Shown here: positions 11,980 to 24,230 of the stretch, one piece after another
Position numbering within the stretch: position 1 is the stretch's first letter
Layout of the letters: each line of letters starts with the position of its first letter
Notes under the pieces: model-generated
Told to the model about the DNA's origin: nothing
What the model saw: the letters and a program-made list of their open reading frames with translations, nothing else
Database searches by the model: none
Translations under genes and position numbers: made by a program
Source of the DNA: Trema orientale
Lineage: Eukaryota > Streptophyta > Magnoliopsida > Rosales > Cannabaceae
Direction: 5' to 3'
Length of the DNA stretch: 64,000 bases
Assembly: GCA_002914845.1 (NCBI GenBank)
Contig: JXTC01000159.1
Span: 129,523-193,522, forward strand

Positions 11980-12151
11980 TCATTTTCTCATTTTTCATTT
12001 TTCCTAATTCTGAAAACTTTACGGCTTTTTGTCCCCCAAACGCGCATATTTAGCGTTGACCAAATAGTCAAACTGTGAAAAATTTAAGCTTCAGTCTCAG
12101 CACACACTTAAAACGCCCCCCTTCTCTCTACATCTCCCTAGTCTCTATTCA

Positions 12152-12159
12152 TATAAATA
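12152..12159 (+). promoter_or_regulatory. TATA box of the ORA47-like gene
   Basis: TATAAATA lies 210 bp before the start codon. The expected transcript start near 12185 gives an A-rich leader of roughly 185 nt that contains no ATG before 12369, which supports that start codon. Confidence 0.7.
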
Positions 12160-12368
12160 TAACTCAGAGCCGCAAAACTTTCCAAAACTCAGAATCACAG
12201 CAACCAAACACAACTCAGAAAAAGAAAAGAAAATCATCAAGAAAACGAGACAGAATCTCTCATCTGGGATTTTAAAAAAAAAAAAAAAAAACGAATATAC
12301 GAACGAGAATTTGATCAGCAAAAGGGGAATAAAAAAACAAAAGAAAAAAAAAAAAACAGAGGCCGAAA

Positions 12369-12983
12369 ATGGTGAAACAGAGCAGTTTTGAGAAGAACCC
12401 AGGGTCAGAGCGAAGCGACGCTAGGTACAAGGGCGTACGGAAGAGGAAGTGGGGGAAATGGGTCTCCGAGATCAGACTGCCCAACAGCCGGGAGCGAATC
12501 TGGCTCGGTTCCTACGACACCGCCGAGAAGGCGGCGCGTGCATTCGACGCGGCTCTCTTCTGCCTGCGTGGCCGGACCGCCAAGTTCAACTTCCCGGAGA
12601 ATCCCCCCGAGATCGCCGGCGGAAGGTCCCTCTCCCCGTCCGAGATCCAAGCCGCCGCCGCCAGGTTCGCCAACTCGGAGGCTCCGGAGAGCCACCATTC
12701 GGGTCGGACCGTGCCCGAGATGCAGATGGAGTCGCCATCGCCGTCGGTCTCGGAAGGGAGCGGTACGGCCCACTTCGACAGTGACGTGGCAACCGACGTG
12801 TCTTGCGTCGACCTGTTTTCGAATACGGGTTCGGGTAATTACGCCTCGGATTACGGTTTGTTTCCGGGTTTCGACGATTTGACCGGTGATTTTTTCACAC
12901 CGCCGATGCCAACGATCGATTACGGAGAAGAGAATTACGTGGATGGGTTTATAAACCAGGGCTCATTCCTCTGGAACTTCTGA
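12369..12983 (+). CDS. ERF018: AP2/ERF transcription factor, DREB A-5 subgroup, ORA47/ERF018-like
   Basis: Intronless, 204 residues. The single AP2/ERF domain spans about residues 20-77 ([19 protein letters not shown], then [20 protein letters not shown], ending [10 protein letters not shown]). The valine in KWVSEIR is the DREB-type residue. After the domain come [14 protein letters not shown] and a Ser/acidic-rich region, and the protein ends in an aromatic motif LWNF preceded by TIDYGEENY. As I remember it, Arabidopsis ORA47 has the same domain wording, an EIQEAAARFA segment and an LWDF-type C-terminus, so orthology to ERF018 is likely though unconfirmed. It should be a nuclear factor binding DRE/GCC-like DNA; ORA47 regulates jasmonate and ABA biosynthesis genes. 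The coding region is strongly GC-rich against AT-rich flanks. The GC-rich code gives long shadow frames on both strands, none with domain content. Confidence 0.95.
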   Translation: MVKQSSFEKNPGSERSDARYKGVRKRKWGKWVSEIRLPNSRERIWLGSYDTAEKAARAFDAALFCLRGRTAKFNFPENPPEIAGGRSLSPSEIQAAAARFANSEAPESHHSGRTVPEMQMESPSPSVSEGSGTAHFDSDVATDVSCVDLFSNTGSGNYASDYGLFPGFDDLTGDFFTPPMPTIDYGEENYVDGFINQGSFLWNF

Positions 12984-14694
12984 AGAATATTACGAAAATG
13001 CCATTTTTTTAACGGGTCAGAGTTCGGGACCATTTTATATTTTTTCCGGGGCTTACTGACTTGTTATTTGACCCGGGCGTGTTTATTATCCGGATATGGG
13101 TGGGCCAATTTTAGTACGGGCCATCCTTCATGCTACGATCTCCCAAAAGTTCATAGTTTAGTTTAGTTTTTTTTTTTTTTTTTAAATAACATATTCTTTA
13201 CTGTATTAAAAATGTAAAGAGATATACATTTTGCAAGACATATCGTAAATTTAATCACTTAATGAACTCCATGGTGGCAGATTCTTTGATACTCAAGCAA
13301 GTAATACCGAGTTGGTAGAACTGGGTTTCGGATTTGTAGATTTGAATACCGAAAAGATCCATTTTCATTTGGATCTGACTCCTCTTAAAAAAAGAAAAGA
13401 AAGAAGTTGGAACAAACTTGATTTATCCAATTCCCACGCACGGCCTCCACTTGACCAAATTTAAGGTGGTCCTCTACTCCTCTTTAACTAGTCTTTATAT
13501 CGCTGAATTGAATTCATGGGCTCCACTTGACCTCCCAAATTAATGGTTCGTCACTTCGTCTTGTATTAATGGCACATGTGACTTTTTAGGCTTTTGGCAC
13601 CAAACACCAATATAAAACAGGTGTAAAAAAGGGTTTTATATCTCTAATTCTCTGAATTTATACGGAGCCTCACGTCTACATTTTTATTGATGTACGGTAC
13701 TTAATATCACAAGTTTTTTTAGTATTGCTTGTTCATCAAACACAAAAGAGAGAGAGAGAGAAAAAAATGTCATAGCTGTTACAAACTATATGGCAAAAGG
13801 TCATCAACATAAGTGGCTTTTAATTTAATTGCATTATGTCATCTAGTGAATAGTGGTATAAGACCTGAATGTATATGAGTGAAAATTAATTGAATTGTAC
13901 CAACTTAAGCATGGCGCAAGCACGGCCAGTTTAAAGCAGCAGAACACCACAGTCCACACTAGTCAAAAACAAACAACCTCAACCACGACAGAGGCCCCGA
14001 TCAAAACCACACATCAATAAAGTTGTGAAGTTCCCCGGAATCCTTTCCATAGATTGATTTATTTATTTATTTATTTTTTTAAACAATGTCTATTGCTGCT
14101 GGCTAATTTAGTTCTTTTTTTGCTTTTGCTTGGATTCCTACGACTAATATTGTTGCTGATTTCTTTTGTTCTCGGGCATTAGTCTTTGTTATTCTCTTAG
14201 AAGTTGTGGCTGATCTCCCTCCGCTCTTTTACATTATACTGCCTTATTGTTGCTTAACTCGTAATCTCCAACAATAACTTCTAATGGATATTTAATTTAG
14301 TGGAATCCACACGTATTCTCAATATTGCCTATTGGTCCTCGATTTTTATTTTTGGCAATTAAATCCATAAAGTATTGATTTATTTGCACCTTTAGTTCCT
14401 TATTCATTTTTCGTCCAAAACCAACGCAATGCGAGCACATGCTCATCATGTGACCCTATTTTAGGGAATTTAAAGAGAAAAACGACACTCCTCTTACCCT
14501 CAACTCAAATATCTAAAAGAAAAAAAACATTAGATTATAATTTATCTTCTTTAAATGAAATAGTCTCACAAAAGAACTAAAAGAAGCACTCTTCCCTCTT
14601 CTCTCATCTCTTAGCAGGGTGTCTCCTATTCCTTCTCTCTCCCCAGTATAGTCTTTTTTTTGTTTTCTTTTTTATTTTCGCTTTTATTTCCCAA
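12984..14694. other. intergenic stretch downstream of the ORA47-like gene
   Basis: The first few hundred bases probably include its 3' UTR. At about 13290-13400 there is a weak tRNA-like phrase (CCGAGTTGGTAGAACTGGGTTTCGG..ATTTGAATACC) that may be a decayed SINE head. The remainder is AT-rich with purine runs; no gene seen. Confidence 0.4.
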
Positions 14695-16244
14695 TGGTAA
14701 TGTGGGAAACAGTTTAGTCGTTGGAAATAAACGCCCAATACCAAATTAACATTTATAATTACCTCTTATTAACTAACCTAGCAAGTCTAGTAAAATCTGG
14801 AATTAACTAGTATAGCGGCAAGAAGGGTCGATCCACAAAGATTGGATTTTAGATTAGTTATTAAGTACCAAAATTATCATAACCTAATTTTAACTAAGCA
14901 TCAAAACTAAATGAATTTAAAATAAAATGAATAAAAATAAAGATAAGAGCATTACGTAAATAAAATATGAAAATTACTATGCACTAATGTACTAAGGATA
15001 TGATTTTTCCTAATTACTACTAAATTCATCAAATTAAGCAATTACTAGCCTAATTCTATTGAATTCACTAATCAAGGGACCTAATCTAACCTCATTCCCT
15101 CTCTCGAATACCGAATGAGACAATATGCCTAAGTACCCAAGTTGATATCTCTATCTAACCCGGTTCTCTAAGCACTCATTAAGTTTTAGCCCTTAAGAAC
15201 TTCTTAATTTGATTATCTAAGTGTTGATCTCTTCTCGGTCTCATAACAACCTAAACTATGTTTCTCAATTCCGGTTTATGAAATCAAACTCTCTCAAGTA
15301 TCAAAATCACAAACATAAGTTCAACTAGTTCATTGGCCACATAAATTAGAAGCAATAAGCAGAGAAAAACATAAAAGAATTGACAATAGAAAATAAGTCA
15401 ACAATTAACAAAATAGGCAAAATAAAGTATGAAAAGGGTACATCAAATCCTAAGATAGAGAATCAATCTAAGCATAGTAAAATCAATGGCTAATCTCATA
15501 AAGAATTTTAATTTTCCAAACAAATTATACAATATGCCCAATACAAAATTCAAATGAGATTAGGGTGAGAAAGAGGAAGAGAAAACTCTTTTGTGGAGGT
15601 AGAACTTCAAGCCTTCAATTCTTCAAGCATCTCTCTCAAGCATCCTCTCCAAATTTCAGCTCCAAAGCTCTCTCTCTCTAAGTTTTTTTAGCTCTCAAGG
15701 GTGTGCCTCCTCTTCCAACTCTCCCCACTTTGAAATGGAGGCTAAAGTGTCTATTTAAAGGGTACTAAGTTGACCTAAGAAAGGAAGAAATATAACCATC
15801 CATTGGTGTTAGATCAAGGGCCAAAAATGGCCCTTAAAGTTGGCCAAAAACGTGTGGACATGTGACTAAAAAAATAGAGAAAATTCGGCTTGTGCCCGTG
15901 CTGAAATCGCAGTGGCACTGCGGTGCCCATTTCTGGCACCACGATGCCCTGTTGAGGCACCGCGGTGCCACTTTCTGAGCACCGCAGCGCCCTCGTTCTG
16001 GAGCTGGTGCCTAGCTGCTGGTCCAGTTGAGCTTTTTAGCTCTCTTTGATGCTCCGGGCCTCGTTTCGGCTATTAATGACTTCATAAACTTCTCCCTTTT
16101 TGTGTCAAATATACACTAAGCCTCAATTTCTTATTTTCTACAATAAAAATATAAAACAATATTAAAACAACACAAATACTTGAGAACTTACAATTATTTG
16201 AACTTGGAGAATACTTGATTTATGAGTAAAATACACACTTATCA
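14695..16244 (-). repeat. putative solo LTR or LTR-only relic of a large retrotransposon
   Basis: Read on the minus strand the unit starts TGATAAGTGTGTATTTTACTC and ends CACATTACCA. The flanks TCCAA (16245-16249) and CCCAA (14690-14694) match at 4 of 5 bases. The minus strand contains a promoter-like CTTTAAATAGACAC (about 15750-15763) followed by an untranslated leader ending in the phrase TGTGGATCGACCC, as in LTRs of large gypsy-type elements I have seen. A GC-rich block with palindromic 21-bp repeats lies at 15914-15991. No coding frame or second LTR is present. Confidence 0.5.
15914..15991. repeat. four GC-rich palindromic 14-mers at 21-bp spacing
   Basis: GGCACTGCGGTGCC (15914), GGCACCACGATGCC (15935), GGCACCGCGGTGCC (15956, a perfect palindrome) and AGCACCGCAGCGCC (15978) are spaced 21-22 bp apart, roughly two helical turns. 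They lie upstream of the promoter-like sequence of the LTR-like unit on its minus strand. Confidence 0.85.
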
Positions 16245-16395
16245 TCCAATAATCCTTCTTTTTTGTGAAGGTAATTATCTACCTAGATCTAGATCTATGG
16301 TGTTCTCAGTAGTGATGGAACCAAAATTTTCTAGTAGTGGGGGCTGTACCTATAGTAATTTTTTTTTTTTGAAAATATAGTTATAATAAACTTTA

Positions 16396-16833
16396 GGGCT
16401 TCTAACACATTTACCTATAAAAACCAAAAAAATTACAAAAATACGGAAGTCGGGCTTTTTTCAAATTTTCTTACGGTTTTTATTAGAAAAATATTACTTT
16501 TTAAAAAAATTAGAAAAATATCATTTTTAAAATGGTTACTAGTTACTAGTTTCCAAAAAAATGGTTACCGATTATTGGTTACCAATTATATATTAGTTAT
16601 AAATACCTTTTCTAAAAAAAAGTTACTGGTTGCCAATTATATATTAGACATTTAGTTACTAGTTATCAGTTTCTACTGGTTACTAGTTACTATTCTAAAA
16701 AATGGTATTTTTCTAAATATTTTCTAGAAAATAGTATTTTTCTAAAAAAAATCGTACTATACCTTAAAAAAATGCTAACCACTGTATTTTATAAATTTTT
16801 TTTGGAAAATACAGTATAATATCTAATTTCTCC
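16396..16833 (+). mobile_element. GGTTAC-palindrome repeat, copy 1 (9-bp TSD)
   Basis: The 438-bp unit starts GGGCTTCTAACAC and ends CTAATTTCTCC between perfect 9-bp direct repeats TAAACTTTA (16387-16395 and 16834-16842). Its core contains alternating GGTTACTAGTT / ACTAGTAACC-type words that can fold, flanked by AATACGGAAG and ATATTTTT blocks. No ORF. The 9-bp duplication points to a Mutator-type MITE. Further copies: 35053, 44690 (minus), 46210 (minus), 46996 and 62828. Confidence 0.8.
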
Positions 16834-16842
16834 TAAACTTTA

Positions 16843-18178
16843 GGGGAGTTCTACAATAAGGAACAAATTTAGTTCCCTTTTTCTTGTTGCCGCCTGCTTG
16901 TCCAAATCGTGAAAGTCTCTATTTTCTTTTTCTTATTTCGAAAGAAGTCTCCACTTTTTTTTTATAGGAGTGAAAGTCTCTCCAATTTTAAAAATAAAAG
17001 AAACAGAGTAAGAGAAATTCAAGATTTTTTATAAGAAAATATATTAAGTAATAAGTGTTTAGTAGTTCTATTAAAAAAATTTAATAAAAATAAATCTCTT
17101 TTATTAATATTTATTTCACAAATAAACCAAAAAAGTTTAATTATTTTGCATTGCCAATTGGGTTGGAGTCATTGGCTATTGATGAGATGAGTTTGGACTA
17201 ATGTCAAAATGATTTTTAATATTTTGTGGGGGCTAATATTATTTTTTATTTAAATTTTCTGTGGGGGCTAATAGGAGTCTTTAGATTGATTTAGTTATAA
17301 ATATATATAATTTATAAAAGAAAATAAAATATTGAGAGAGCCCCCACTGGGCCTTAATTGGCTCGGTGATTGATTCTCATTACACCAAGATCTAGATCTG
17401 TAGTGTGTGTGTTTTTTTTTTTTTTTTCCTGGCATTAGTATAGCTGTCCTTCAGATCTGAAGCTTTTGAGAGTCAGATTTGGGAGATTTTGTATAACATT
17501 ACTGATGGGTATCGTTGAAGATGGTAATGTTTAATGATGGACACTGTGAAAATGGTAGTGTTTACTGATGGACGCTTTGAAGGAGTTCCACCTGATGACT
17601 CTAAGGGTTTACTTAGAGTTTTTCTTTGTGAGTGGGAGGTGGTATATTACAATCGTAATATGATAGCCTACACCCTTGTTAGGGTTGGGATGACTTTATA
17701 TTTTTCTTGAGGGATGTTTCTATTTATCTTTAGATTCGTGTACTTTTTTTGTAGCCAAAGTGGCTAGAGATTAATTTAATTCCCTTGAGGAGTCTTTTTT
17801 GATTTATCTTCTTTAATACTATGGTTATTTGCTTTTTCTTTTTCCAACTTTTTGTGGCTTACATTTTTTTTTCTCTATTCTTGTGCGATCTCAAAATCTA
17901 GCATAATATGCTACCTCAATAAAGGAAAGTGTCATTTATGGTAGAATTCAAAAGGAGAAAGATTCTTATTTGCGACGTGGAACCTTAAGTAAAGGAAACT
18001 TATGAAGTCAAGAGAAGAATCAGGCAACTACTTAGGACTGAGGAGGGTGCATGATAGCAGGAATATGCTCCGAATCTCGACATAGTAGGCAGTTACCCAT
18101 TTTTTATATGGTTGCCCAAATTCGAGTATTGTATTATTTTAATTATATAGTTTCCAGTTTGTAAGATTGGAAAACTTA
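16843..18178. other. intergenic stretch, possible hAT remnant, no gene
   Basis: The words GTGGGGGCT (about 16343, 17226, 17261) and AGCCCCCACTGGGCC (about 17339-17353) suggest that 16310-17375 was once a larger element into which GGTTAC-repeat copy 1 inserted, but no clean ends or TSD were found. The section 17400-18178 has no recognisable coding content. Confidence 0.35.
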
Positions 18179-18419
18179 GGGCCTGTTTAGTTGAAGTTTT
18201 GTTTTCATTTTATTGATTTTGAAAACATAAAATTGGGTTAGTCCACCATAAAACATGTTTGGTTATATGTTTTGAAAATAAATTTTGGAACCAAATATGT
18301 TTTGAGACCACAATATTGAAAACACCCCATAGACGTTTTTTGTGTTTTGGTGACATTACCTCCCAAAATGTAATCTCATTTTTTCCCAAATAAAATCCAA
18401 AATATATTCAAGCTTTTCC

Positions 18420-18930
18420 TTTTTGTCTATCTCCCCGAAGGTAGTAGCAGCCAGTGTTCTCTCTCCTGCTGTGGCATTTTTCAGTGATCCAACTGACGTC
18501 GACCACTGATCTTGCTCGTTGCCAACTCATGGAGCCATTGTTCTCTCTTTCGCGGCCGTCGACCACCAGTTCTGGTCACCGCCGTCGATGATGGCTACCG
18601 GTGGAAATCAAACCCGAGACGGCAGAGTCATTGAAAAGGTAGATTTAGAATTTCAGGTAGGGGAAGGAGGAGGAGATGGTGACATGTTGGTGGACACGGA
18701 AGCGAGGATATCGAAAAGGACATTATGCGGGCACGACGAGTACTAGAGCACGTAGAGAATCGCGACCATGGAGCCCTAAATGTAGCCAATGTCGAGGGTC
18801 ATTGCCAAGTGGATGGCGTGGTCAGAGCATGGGGTTGTCGTTCTTATCTAGGTCGACTTCGCCATCCTCTTCAGCATTTCCGATGGCAAAGTGGTAGTCT
18901 GGCGAGTTGTGGAACTGGGAAGCTTCTCAA
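18420..18930. other. GC-rich segment inside the TIR element, possible captured sequence
   Basis: Composition rises sharply here and several overlapping frames stay open (for example 18519-18746 and 18725-19144, plus strand), but none shows a domain I know and they contradict one another. The position inside a TIR element is that of host fragments captured by DNA transposons. I do not claim a gene. Confidence 0.4.
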
Positions 18931-19080
18931 AACTATTGGCCAGAAGTATATATATATATATAATTTGCAAGACAATGGTGGTGGTCGGTGGACTCCTATA
19001 CTTATGCAGCTACAAATACTTTGGCATATACTTGACAAAGGCAACAGAACTCCAAGCAAGCAAAAGATCAAAGACAAAAC

Positions 19081-19601
19081 TGTTAGGAGATCGGCTTTGC
19101 AGAAGCGACAACACGCAGCTAAAATACGAGTTGAAAAAATTTAAGTAAAATGAAAAAAATAAGGCACATAAAAGATTTAACGTAGTTCACACAATTTAGG
19201 TCTACTGTTAAGGCTGTGAAGAATTTCACTATGAAAAGGAGATTACAACTCACTTCTCTCTAAATATAAGAAGAGTACAAATGAACCTCTCTCTCTTGAA
19301 ATAGGAGAAAACACTCTCTCTAAATAATTTAGGAGAAAATAAGTGGGACACTAAGTGGAATTCCTAGATTGAACTCTCTCTTAGAAAGGAAGAGGGTTTT
19401 TGGAATGGGATGAAGAATGTTTTGGAGGAGATGGGTATTTATAGTTGAGTCCCCTCTTCTTTTTTCTCATTTTTTCTTTTTTTTATTATTATTTTTTTAT
19501 TTTTCACGTGGGCGACACCATAATTGGTGCCACAAATATGAATGCGGCTTTAGCCGCAATTGATGAATGTGGCATCAACTGCATTCTTTAGCCTTTCAAC
19601 A
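19081..19601 (-). repeat. 3' LTR of the copia element
   Basis: TGTTAGGAGATCGG...CTTTCAACA in plus orientation. It contains a TATA-like word (TATTTATAG, about 19437-19445, read as CTATAAATA on the minus strand) at the same position as in the other LTR. Confidence 0.9.
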
Positions 19602-19800
19602 TTCTTTCACTTGCAGACTTGATTTAATCATGTCTTCACATTTAATAATTCTCTCTTTTCTTCGCTTATCATCTTCATGCTGCTTATATTTTTGTTAGGC
19701 TATATGAGGATCTATATCATTGGAACTTGTCAGTATTGATTAGTTGGTTAAAGCATCTGCTAGGTTCTACTTGGTGTGAATCTTCTTCATCTCCACATTT

Positions 19801-22800
19801 TCATCTTCTATTATTTCTCGAACAAAGTGATATTGAACACCTATGTACTTTGTCCTGGAATGAAAGGTCGGATTCTTTGCAATGTGCAAGGCTATCACAA
19901 AATAGAGGAATCTTCTCTTGTTTGTGCCCGAGCTCCTCTAATAACCTTTGAATAAAAATGGCCTCTTTGCAAGCTTGTGTAGCAGCCATGTATTCTGCTT
20001 CTGTTGTAGATAAAGCCACAATAGTTTGCAGTTTTGAAACCCAATTTACAACTCATTCTACGAGAGTGAACACATAGCTTATAGTCGATTTTCTCTTGTC
20101 AAGGTCATCCACAAAATTTGAATCAATATATCCTCATACAGTAAATTTTGATACCTCAGTAACGTAATACAGCCTCTGAGGTTCCTTTTATGTACCTCAG
20201 AATCCTCTTCATAATTTCCAATACTCTCCACTAGGATTCGCCATATATCGACTAACTGCTCTCACTGCTTGTGCAATGTCTAGTCTTGTACATATCATAG
20301 TGAATGTTAGGCTTCCCACTGCTAATTCATATAATACTCGAGACATCTCTATCCTCTCTGCTTTATCACTAGGACACTTCTCGGAAGATAGCTTGAAGTT
20401 AACAGGAAGTAGGGTAGAAATTAGCTTACAATCTTGCATAGTAAAGCGTTGCAAGATTTTCTTCAAATAATTCTTCTGAGAAAGCAAAATCTTCTTGTTA
20501 CTTATGTCTCGGTGAATTTATATCCCTAGAATCTTATTTGTTATTCCCAGGTCCTTTATATTGAATTCTCTAGAGAATTATACCTTCAATTCTTGGACTC
20601 GACCTTTGTTGGGACCTGCTACCAACATGTTGTCCATGTACAACAATAAGATAATGAAATCATTATCTTCATCAAACCTTCTGAAGTATGTGCAGTGGTC
20701 TGATCTAAGTCTGTTATACCCAAAATGTATGATGAAGGAATCAAATCTCTTATACCAACATCTTGGTGCCTGTTTGAGATCATATAGAGATTTGTTCAAC
20801 CTACAAACCAAGTTCTCATTACCTGTTTCAGCAAAATCTTCTGGTTGGAGCATATAAATTTCTTCTTCAAGTTCTCCATGAAGAAAAGTAGTTTTCACAT
20901 CTAGCTACTCTAGATGTTGGTCAAACGTAGCACACATTGCCAGGATGACTTTGACTGTTGTAAGTCGAATCATAGGTGAAAATATATCGTTGAAGTCAAT
21001 TCCTTCTTTTTGAGTATATTCCTTTACCACCAATCTCGCATCATTCTGCTATACTTGCTCATTGCTATCACGCTTGATCTTGTAGACCCATTTGTTGCCA
21101 ATGACCTTCCTTCTTTATGGTAGCTAAACAAGATCTCATGTCTTGTTCTTATGAAGAGCTTCAATCTCTTCTTGTATTGTTGTCATCCATAGGGATACAT
21201 CCAGGCTTTTGGTAGTCACATGGAAAGTTGTTGGCTCTCCATCCTCAGTTAGAAGGTAGTATACAATATTGCTCATAGTGACATAATCTAAGTGCCACGA
21301 CGGTGGTCTTCTCTCACGAGTTGACTGACGGATTTCAGAAGTTTCTTCCTCGACTGGTTCTTCTACTTCGTGTCGTAGTGCTGCTTTAGAATAGTCTAAA
21401 TCTTCAGCATTCTTTTCTACCTGAACTATAGTAGTTTCTGGATTGTTGTCTTCTCCTTTCTCTTGCAGGTTATTTTCTGTAAATACCACATCTTTGCTGA
21501 TGACAACCTCATGGGCAGTGGGATCCCATAAGCGATATCTATTAACTCTATCAGTATATCCTAAGAATATACACTTTCTAGACTTTGAATCTAGTTACGT
21601 ACACAGGACTTCAAAGCGTATGTAATCGAGAATAATCAGCTGGCTTACTAGTCCACATCTCCATCCGTGTCTTCAGATCAATCGCTGTTGATAGAGACCG
21701 ATTGATTATATAACAGACGGTTTTGACTGCTTCTACCTAGAATGTCTTAGGTAGATCTGTAACTCTCAATATTGCTCTTGTCCTTTCGAACAAGGTTCTG
21801 TTCATCCGCTCTGCTACTCTATTTTGTTGTGGAGTGCGCGCCGACGTGAACTACCTCTTGATACCTTCTTGTTGACAAAAGTTATCAAATTCATCGCTTG
21901 TATTTTCTCCTTTATTGTTCGTCCTCAAACACTTGATCTTCTCTCCAAAATCAAACTCTACCCGCTCTTTGAATATTTTGAAGACTGAAAACACATCCAC
22001 CTTTCTCTTGATAGGATACACCCAACATCTCCTGGAATGATCATCAACAAAAGATATAAAGTATCTAGTTCCTCCTAAGGATGTCATCAGTACTTGCCAA
22101 ATATCAGAGTGAACCAGTCTAGAACCTTTTTACTTCTAGAAATGGATATGCTGAACTTTAATCTATGATGCTTGCTTGTAACACAATGCTCACAAAAAGG
22201 TAAAGATACCTTTGTGAGACCAAGAAGCAACCTCTATTCAGAGAGAACCTTTAAGCCTCATTCCGATGTATGGCCGAGCTTACGATGCCGCATCATTGTT
22301 GATTCTTCTCTGGAATTTGTTAAAGCAATAGATGCCTCCGCTTCCATCAATGCATCTCCTTTAAGCATGTATAGATTCACTGCAATCTTCTCCGCCTTCA
22401 TTATTACAAGCGTGCTCTTCATGATCTTTATGATCTCATTCTCGACACGAGTTTTGTAACCAAGATTATCTAATTGTCCCAAAGACAATAGATTTTTCTT
22501 CAGGCCCTTCACATATCGCACCTTTTGAATAGTACGAATAATGCCATCGTACATTTTTATCTTGATAATACCAGTCCCAGCGATCTCTAAGGTATTGATC
22601 GTTATCCATGAACATAGATCCTCCAGAGATAGGTTCATATATATGAAACTACTCTTTGTGAGAAGTCATATGCCATGTTGCTCCAGAATCTACTAACCAA
22701 ATATCAGTAAGCTGCTTTCTGTCCTTAGAAACCATTACTATTTCGCTGTATAGGATTTCTCCATCATCTGAAGTATTTGCTACGTTTTTTTGAGCATTTG

Positions 22801-23560
22801 ATGACTCGAGGTCCTTCATTCTAGAGTCTCCATTCTTCTTGAGTTACCAACACTCCCTTTTGATGTGTCCTTTCTTGCCATAGTGATAGAACTTGACATT
22901 ATTCTTATTTCTTGACTTTGATCTACCATGACTTTGACTCCCACTGGGGTCGTGTTCCGTTGATCTCTCTCTTATTGTCAAAGGCTCTTCTTGCTGTGAA
23001 CTTGCCAATCTATCTTCGTTGTTCTTACGCTGATTTTTTTCTTCAAGAACAGCAGCTGTAAGATCGTTGAAAACTAGAGTTGTAGCATTGCTGGTCATAT
23101 TTATGATGAGCTGATTATACGAATTAGGTAGATTCTGAAGTAAAATTTCTGCTTCATTATACTCTATTTTATGCTCCATTGCTGTGTGCTGCGGAAATAG
23201 AGTGTTGATATGGTCAGTCATCATAATTGATTCCACCATCTGAAGGGTGTAAAGCTTTCCCTTCAGAAAAATTTTATTGCGAAGTGAATTTACCTGATAT
23301 AGCTTTGTTAGCATATCTCATATCTCCTTGGCTGACTTTTTCTCTTCAGTGCTTGACAGAACTCCATCTGCTAGCGCTAGATGTAAGTTAGCAATAGTAT
23401 TGACATCCATCTCGTCCCACTTTTTATCATCAGTAATCTCAGCAGATATTTCCCTAATTGCTGCTACGCAATTATTTTTTCTTAAGATTGTCTTTATCAT
23501 TATTTTCCACATAGAGAAATTACTTCCATTGAACTTCTCAATATCGAATTTTGCCGCCAT
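19801..23560 (-). pseudogene. copia gag-pol with multiple frameshifts and stops
   Basis: Fragments appear in the expected order on the minus strand. Gag: 23560-23318 (starts MAAKFDIEKFNGSNF) and 23314-22844, ending in a zinc knuckle whose first two cysteines are replaced (FYHYGKKGHIKREC). Protease/GAG-pre-integrase: 22638-22258, ending near HRKLGHTSE. Integrase core: 22087-21851 (FVDDHSRRCWVYPIK). Linker: 21489-21136. RT: 20898-20578 (KTTFLHGELEEEIYM, LYDLKQAPRCWYKR) with the active-site box as YMDNM instead of YVDDM, and 20487-20209. RNase H: 20019-19801 (ALSTTEAEYMAATQACKEA). The substituted catalytic Asp, the damaged zinc knuckle and the broken frames mean this copy cannot be autonomous. 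Confidence 0.92.
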
Positions 23561-23691
23561 TTTCGTTCGCCATGATTTATTCAGTTACCACCATTTCACT
23601 GTATATGAACAGTACGGTATAAGAGAATAGTATTATATACGTGAATAGTACCGTACAAATGAATAGTACATATACGTGAATAGTACTCTAA

Positions 23692-23709
23692 CCAATGACT
23701 CTAGTACCA
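23692..23709 (-). other. primer-binding site of the copia element
   Basis: On the minus strand the bases after the 5' LTR read TGGTACTAGAGTCATTGG. This resembles the TGGTATCAGAGC start of the initiator tRNA-Met site used by most plant copia elements, with small differences that fit decay. Confidence 0.65.
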
Positions 23710-23710
23710 C

Positions 23711-24230
23711 TGTTAGGAGATCGACTTTGCAGAAGCGACAACATGCAGCTATGATACGAGTTCAGAAAATTTAAGTAAAATGAAAAAGAAAAGGCACATA
23801 AAAGATTTAAGGTGGTTCACCCAATTTAGGTTATGTTCATAGATAAGGCTGTGAAGAATTTCACTTTGAAAAGGAGCACTTCTCTCTAAATATAAGGAGA
23901 GTACAAATGAACCTCTCTCTCTTGAAATAGAAGAAAACACTCACTCTAAAAAATTTATGAGAAAACAAGTGAGACACTCAGAGGAATTCCTAGGTTGAAC
24001 TCTCTCTTAGAAAGGAAGAGGATTTTTGGAATGGGATGAAGAATGGTTTGGAGGAGAAGGGTATTTATAGTTGAGTCCCCTATCCTATTCTTTAATTTTT
24101 TTTCTCTTTTTTTTGTTTTTTTTTTTAATCTTTCATGTGGGCGGCACTAATTGTGGTGCCACAAATATGAATGCGGCTTCAGCCGCAATTGATGAATGCG
24201 ACATCAGCCGCATTCTTTGACTTTTCAACA
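23711..24230 (-). repeat. 5' LTR of the copia element
   Basis: TGTTAGGAGATCGA...CTTTTCAACA in plus orientation, closely parallel to 19081-19601, with the TATA-like word at about 24062-24070. It lies directly beside the primer-binding site. Confidence 0.9.

Larger units (their letters stand above)
19081..24230 (-). mobile_element. complete but decayed Ty1/copia retrotransposon
   Basis: It is 5150 bp long with two LTRs (19081-19601 and 23711-24230), both TGTTAGGAG...CAACA as read on the plus strand. Flanks AAAAC (19076-19080) and AGAAC (24231-24235) are a 5-bp duplication with one mismatch. The right-hand LTR is the 5' LTR because the coding remnants run on the minus strand; a primer-binding site resembling that of initiator tRNA-Met adjoins it. 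The LTRs differ at many positions and in indels, roughly one in ten by eye, so the insertion is old. All coding frames are broken. Confidence 0.92.

Noticed and set aside
12388..12882. Long plus and minus frames overlapping the ORA47-like gene
   Set aside because: They result from the GC-rich codons of the real AP2/ERF frame; none shows a domain, while the 12369 frame has a complete one.
13290..13400. Possible tRNA gene or SINE head
   Set aside because: Only weak A- and B-box resemblance, no cloverleaf and no TSD; kept only as a remark in the intergenic entry.
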